From Candidatus Methanomethylophilaceae archaeon (GTDB taxonomy: Archaea; Thermoplasmatota; Thermoplasmata; Methanomassiliicoccales; Methanomethylophilaceae), in assembly GCA_017395275.1 (NCBI GenBank), contig JAFPVN010000112.1, positions 1-6,833 of the forward strand: a stretch of 6,833 nt of DNA, given 5' to 3'. The first letter of the stretch is position 1; each line of letters begins with the position of its first letter. This document shows positions 5,257-6,833 of this stretch, piece after piece. The position numbers and the translations under genes were made by a program. The notes under the pieces were generated by a model. The model had not been told where the DNA came from and did no database searches. It saw only the letters and a program-made list of their open reading frames with translations.

Positions 5257-6021
5257 ATGAAGTCCTTCAAGCTCGCCATGTCGCCCATGGTATCGGATTC
5301 CAGAGACATCGATTCGAACGCCCACAGGATCTGCGACCTGGCGGAGGACGCGGCGAACATGGGGTGCGGGATGGTCTGCTTCCCCGAGGCGTCGCTCACG
5401 GGATACACCACGTCGGAACCCGCATCGGTGAAGGCGGACGACCTGCGCATAGCGGAGATCGCCGACATGTCCGAGGACATCGACATAGTGTTCGGGTTCG
5501 CCGAGAAGGCCGATGACGGACTGTACATCACGCAGGCGGTATGCTCGCACGGCGAGGTCGTGGGGACGTACAGGAAGACCCATCTCGGCATGAGGGAGGT
5601 CAAGGTCTTCAAGGCGGGGAACGGGCTGCCCGTGATAGAGACGGACAACGCCAAACTGGGGATCGCACTGTGTTGGGAATCCCACTTCCCCGAGATAGCT
5701 GGCACATACGATCACAAGGGCGCGGAGCTCATACTCATGCCCGCGGCTTCCAATCTCGACTTCGACAGGAGGATAGCCTCGTGGAAGACCTTTCTGTCCA
5801 CGAGGGCATCGGACAACAGGGTCTTCGTGGCCGCCTGCAACAACGACGGGAGGGCGACCCTCTGTGTGTCCCCCGACGGGAAGGTTGTCAAGAACACCGA
5901 GACCGAGGGTTACGACATCTACGAGATCGATGCCTCGCTGTACGGGAAGTACCGTACCGGCGAGGAGACCATGCACAACATAAGGTACCAGGCGCACCGC
6001 AGGCCGGACCTATATCAGTAA
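5257..6021 (+). CDS. Carbon-nitrogen hydrolase (nitrilase superfamily amidohydrolase)
   Basis: This is a soluble enzyme of 254 residues, the usual length of a single-domain nitrilase-superfamily amidase. The catalytic residues are readable in order: Glu44 in CFPEASLTGY (41-50), Lys107 in YRKTHLG (105-111), and nucleophile Cys139 in LCWESHFPE (138-146). Glu114, after the lysine loop, probably fills the second conserved glutamate role. The superfamily cleaves non-peptide C-N bonds in amides, carbamoyl compounds or, rarely, nitriles; substrates include omega-amides, N-carbamoyl amino acids and N-carbamoylputrescine. Nothing here identifies the branch, and the protein lacks the extra domains of NAD synthetase or apolipoprotein N-acyltransferase. 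It has its own strong TATA box and appears monocistronic. It converges with the ABC ATPase gene 35 bp downstream; a link to that transporter's substrate is possible but unsupported. Confidence 0.92.
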   Translation: MKSFKLAMSPMVSDSRDIDSNAHRICDLAEDAANMGCGMVCFPEASLTGYTTSEPASVKADDLRIAEIADMSEDIDIVFGFAEKADDGLYITQAVCSHGEVVGTYRKTHLGMREVKVFKAGNGLPVIETDNAKLGIALCWESHFPEIAGTYDHKGAELILMPAASNLDFDRRIASWKTFLSTRASDNRVFVAACNNDGRATLCVSPDGKVVKNTETEGYDIYEIDASLYGKYRTGEETMHNIRYQAHRRPDLYQ

Positions 6022-6032
6022 AGATACGGATC

Positions 6033-6048
6033 CCTGCCTTCCGGCAGG
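6033..6048. terminator. Hairpin between convergent genes, possible bidirectional terminator
   Basis: CCTGCC, a TTCC loop and GGCAGG form a perfect 6-bp GC-rich stem in the 35-bp gap between the stops of the hydrolase and the ABC ATPase. Position suits a terminator or 3'-end stabiliser for both transcripts. There is no T-run on either side, and archaeal termination usually relies on U-rich tracts, so termination activity is uncertain. Confidence 0.35.
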
Positions 6049-6056
6049 TAAGATGG

Positions 6057-6809
6057 TCAGTTCTCCATGACGTTCTGGTCTTCCAGGTACGCCAGGATAT
6101 CCTTCCTGAGCTGGGTGAACTCTGGGTTGGTCCTGTCGCGCGGTCTGTCCCACGGGACGTCGATGATCTTGAAGATAGTCGACGGACGCTTGGACAGGAT
6201 GACCACACGGTCGCTGAGGTAGAGCGCCTCGTCGACGGAGTGGGTGACGAACAGGATCGTTCTCTCGCTGCGCTGGATGATCTTCACCAGCTGCTCCTGC
6301 ATGATGTTCCTGGTCTGTGCGTCCAGAGCACCGAAGGGCTCGTCCATGAGGATTATCGCAGGATGCATCACCAGCGCACGGGCGATGCCCACACGCTGCT
6401 TCATACCTCCGGAAAGCTCGTGGATGCGGGAATCGGCGAACCTCTCCAGACCGACGGCCTTGATGTACCTCATGGCGCGCACCTCGCGCTCCTCCTTGGG
6501 CACCCCGGCGACCTCCATGCCGAACTCGACGTTCTGCCTGACGGTCCTCCACGGGAACAGGGCGAAGTCCTGGAACACCATACCGCGGTCGGAACCGGGT
6601 CCGATGCACTCCTTGTCGCCAATCAGGATGGTACCCGACGTGGGCTGGAGCAGTCCCGCGATGGAACGCAGGATGGTGGTCTTACCGCATCCGGAAGGTC
6701 CGACGATGGAGATCAGCTCACCCTTCTTCACGTCGAGGGTGAAGTTCTCCACCGCGACGATCTCCTTGTCGTCGGTACGGTATACGACGCGGAGGTTGTC
6801 TATCTTCAT
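6057..6809 (-). CDS. ABC transporter ATPase, nitrate/sulfonate/taurine importer type (TauB/SsuB-like)
   Basis: This is the cytoplasmic ATP-hydrolysing subunit of an ABC importer. All motifs are intact in 250 residues: Walker A GPSGCGKTT (37-45), Q-loop Gln80, signature LSGGMKQR (132-139), Walker B IILMDEP (152-158) with catalytic Glu157, D-loop ALDAQT (161-166), and switch His190. The LFPWRTV stretch after the Q-loop (84-90) and EPFGALDAQT are typical of the TauB/SsuB/NrtD/ThiZ group, which imports sulfonates, taurine, nitrate-type anions or pyrimidine precursors; the substrate is not determinable here. The permease and binding protein are expected beyond the right edge. The start is uncertain. 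ATG at 6809 gives a canonical N terminus (MKIDNLRVVY) with a GAGGG 10 nt upstream, and a stop in another frame would form an ATGA overlap. However, this frame stays open to 6833 and all eight upstream codons end in G or C, so a start outside the window is possible. Confidence 0.93.
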   Translation of the reverse strand: MKIDNLRVVYRTDDKEIVAVENFTLDVKKGELISIVGPSGCGKTTILRSIAGLLQPTSGTILIGDKECIGPGSDRGMVFQDFALFPWRTVRQNVEFGMEVAGVPKEEREVRAMRYIKAVGLERFADSRIHELSGGMKQRVGIARALVMHPAIILMDEPFGALDAQTRNIMQEQLVKIIQRSERTILFVTHSVDEALYLSDRVVILSKRPSTIFKIIDVPWDRPRDRTNPEFTQLRKDILAYLEDQNVMEN

Positions 6810-6833
6810 GAGGGTCCCGCCCTCGGGGATGTC

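Noticed and set aside
5149..5997. A 282-codon minus-strand frame opposite the carbon-nitrogen hydrolase
   Set aside because: The plus strand there encodes an intact nitrilase triad; the minus frame is Arg/Val/Gly-rich shadow sequence.

Overview
The window looks like chromosomal DNA from a GC-rich archaeon, most likely a Thermoplasmata-type methanogen such as a gut Methanomassiliicoccales member. That lineage is my guess. The archaeal call has direct support. Three first-in-operon genes have no Shine-Dalgarno sequence but carry an A/T-rich TATA-like box centred 25-27 nt before the start codon, the geometry of leaderless archaeal transcripts. Two genes inside operons have GGAGG ribosome binding sites. 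Codons mostly end in G or C and AGG arginine codons are common. No rRNA, tRNA, CRISPR array, insertion sequence or phage gene was seen.

Layout. (1) 2-2493, plus strand: the C-terminal part of an unrecognised, acidic, membrane-anchored protein overlaps by 4 bp a 14-helix DHA2-type major facilitator exporter. (2) 2496-2966, minus strand: a small multi-pass membrane protein of unknown function with a GTG start, ending 2 bp from the exporter. (3) 3043-3819, plus strand: an inositol monophosphatase-family enzyme with a complete metal/phosphate site. (4) 3820-5047, minus strand: a two-gene operon. A short G3E (COG0523) GTPase with Walker A, CxCC and NRID motifs overlaps by 8 bp a protein with a novel N-terminal domain and a very His/Cys-rich tail. 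(5) 5257-6021, plus strand: a nitrilase-superfamily carbon-nitrogen hydrolase with an intact Glu-Lys-Cys triad. (6) 6057-6809, minus strand: the ATPase of a TauB/SsuB/NrtD-like ABC importer, whose other subunits probably lie beyond the right edge.

How the genes relate. Most are independent units that alternate strand and meet tail to tail with almost no spacing (2, 0 and 35 bp between stops). The most interesting pair is the GTPase and its His/Cys-rich neighbour. The GTPase ends right after its nucleotide-binding core, and the metal-binding region normally fused to such proteins is absent. The coupled second gene supplies a dense metal-binding tail (38 His and 8 Cys in residues 122-205), including a near-perfect 69-bp tandem duplication. 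Together they look like a split metallochaperone or metal-store system, plausibly for nickel, cobalt or zinc. A 7-bp inverted repeat over the predicted transcription start of the operon is a candidate operator. The membrane protein plus exporter pair at the left edge is a second unit of unclear purpose.
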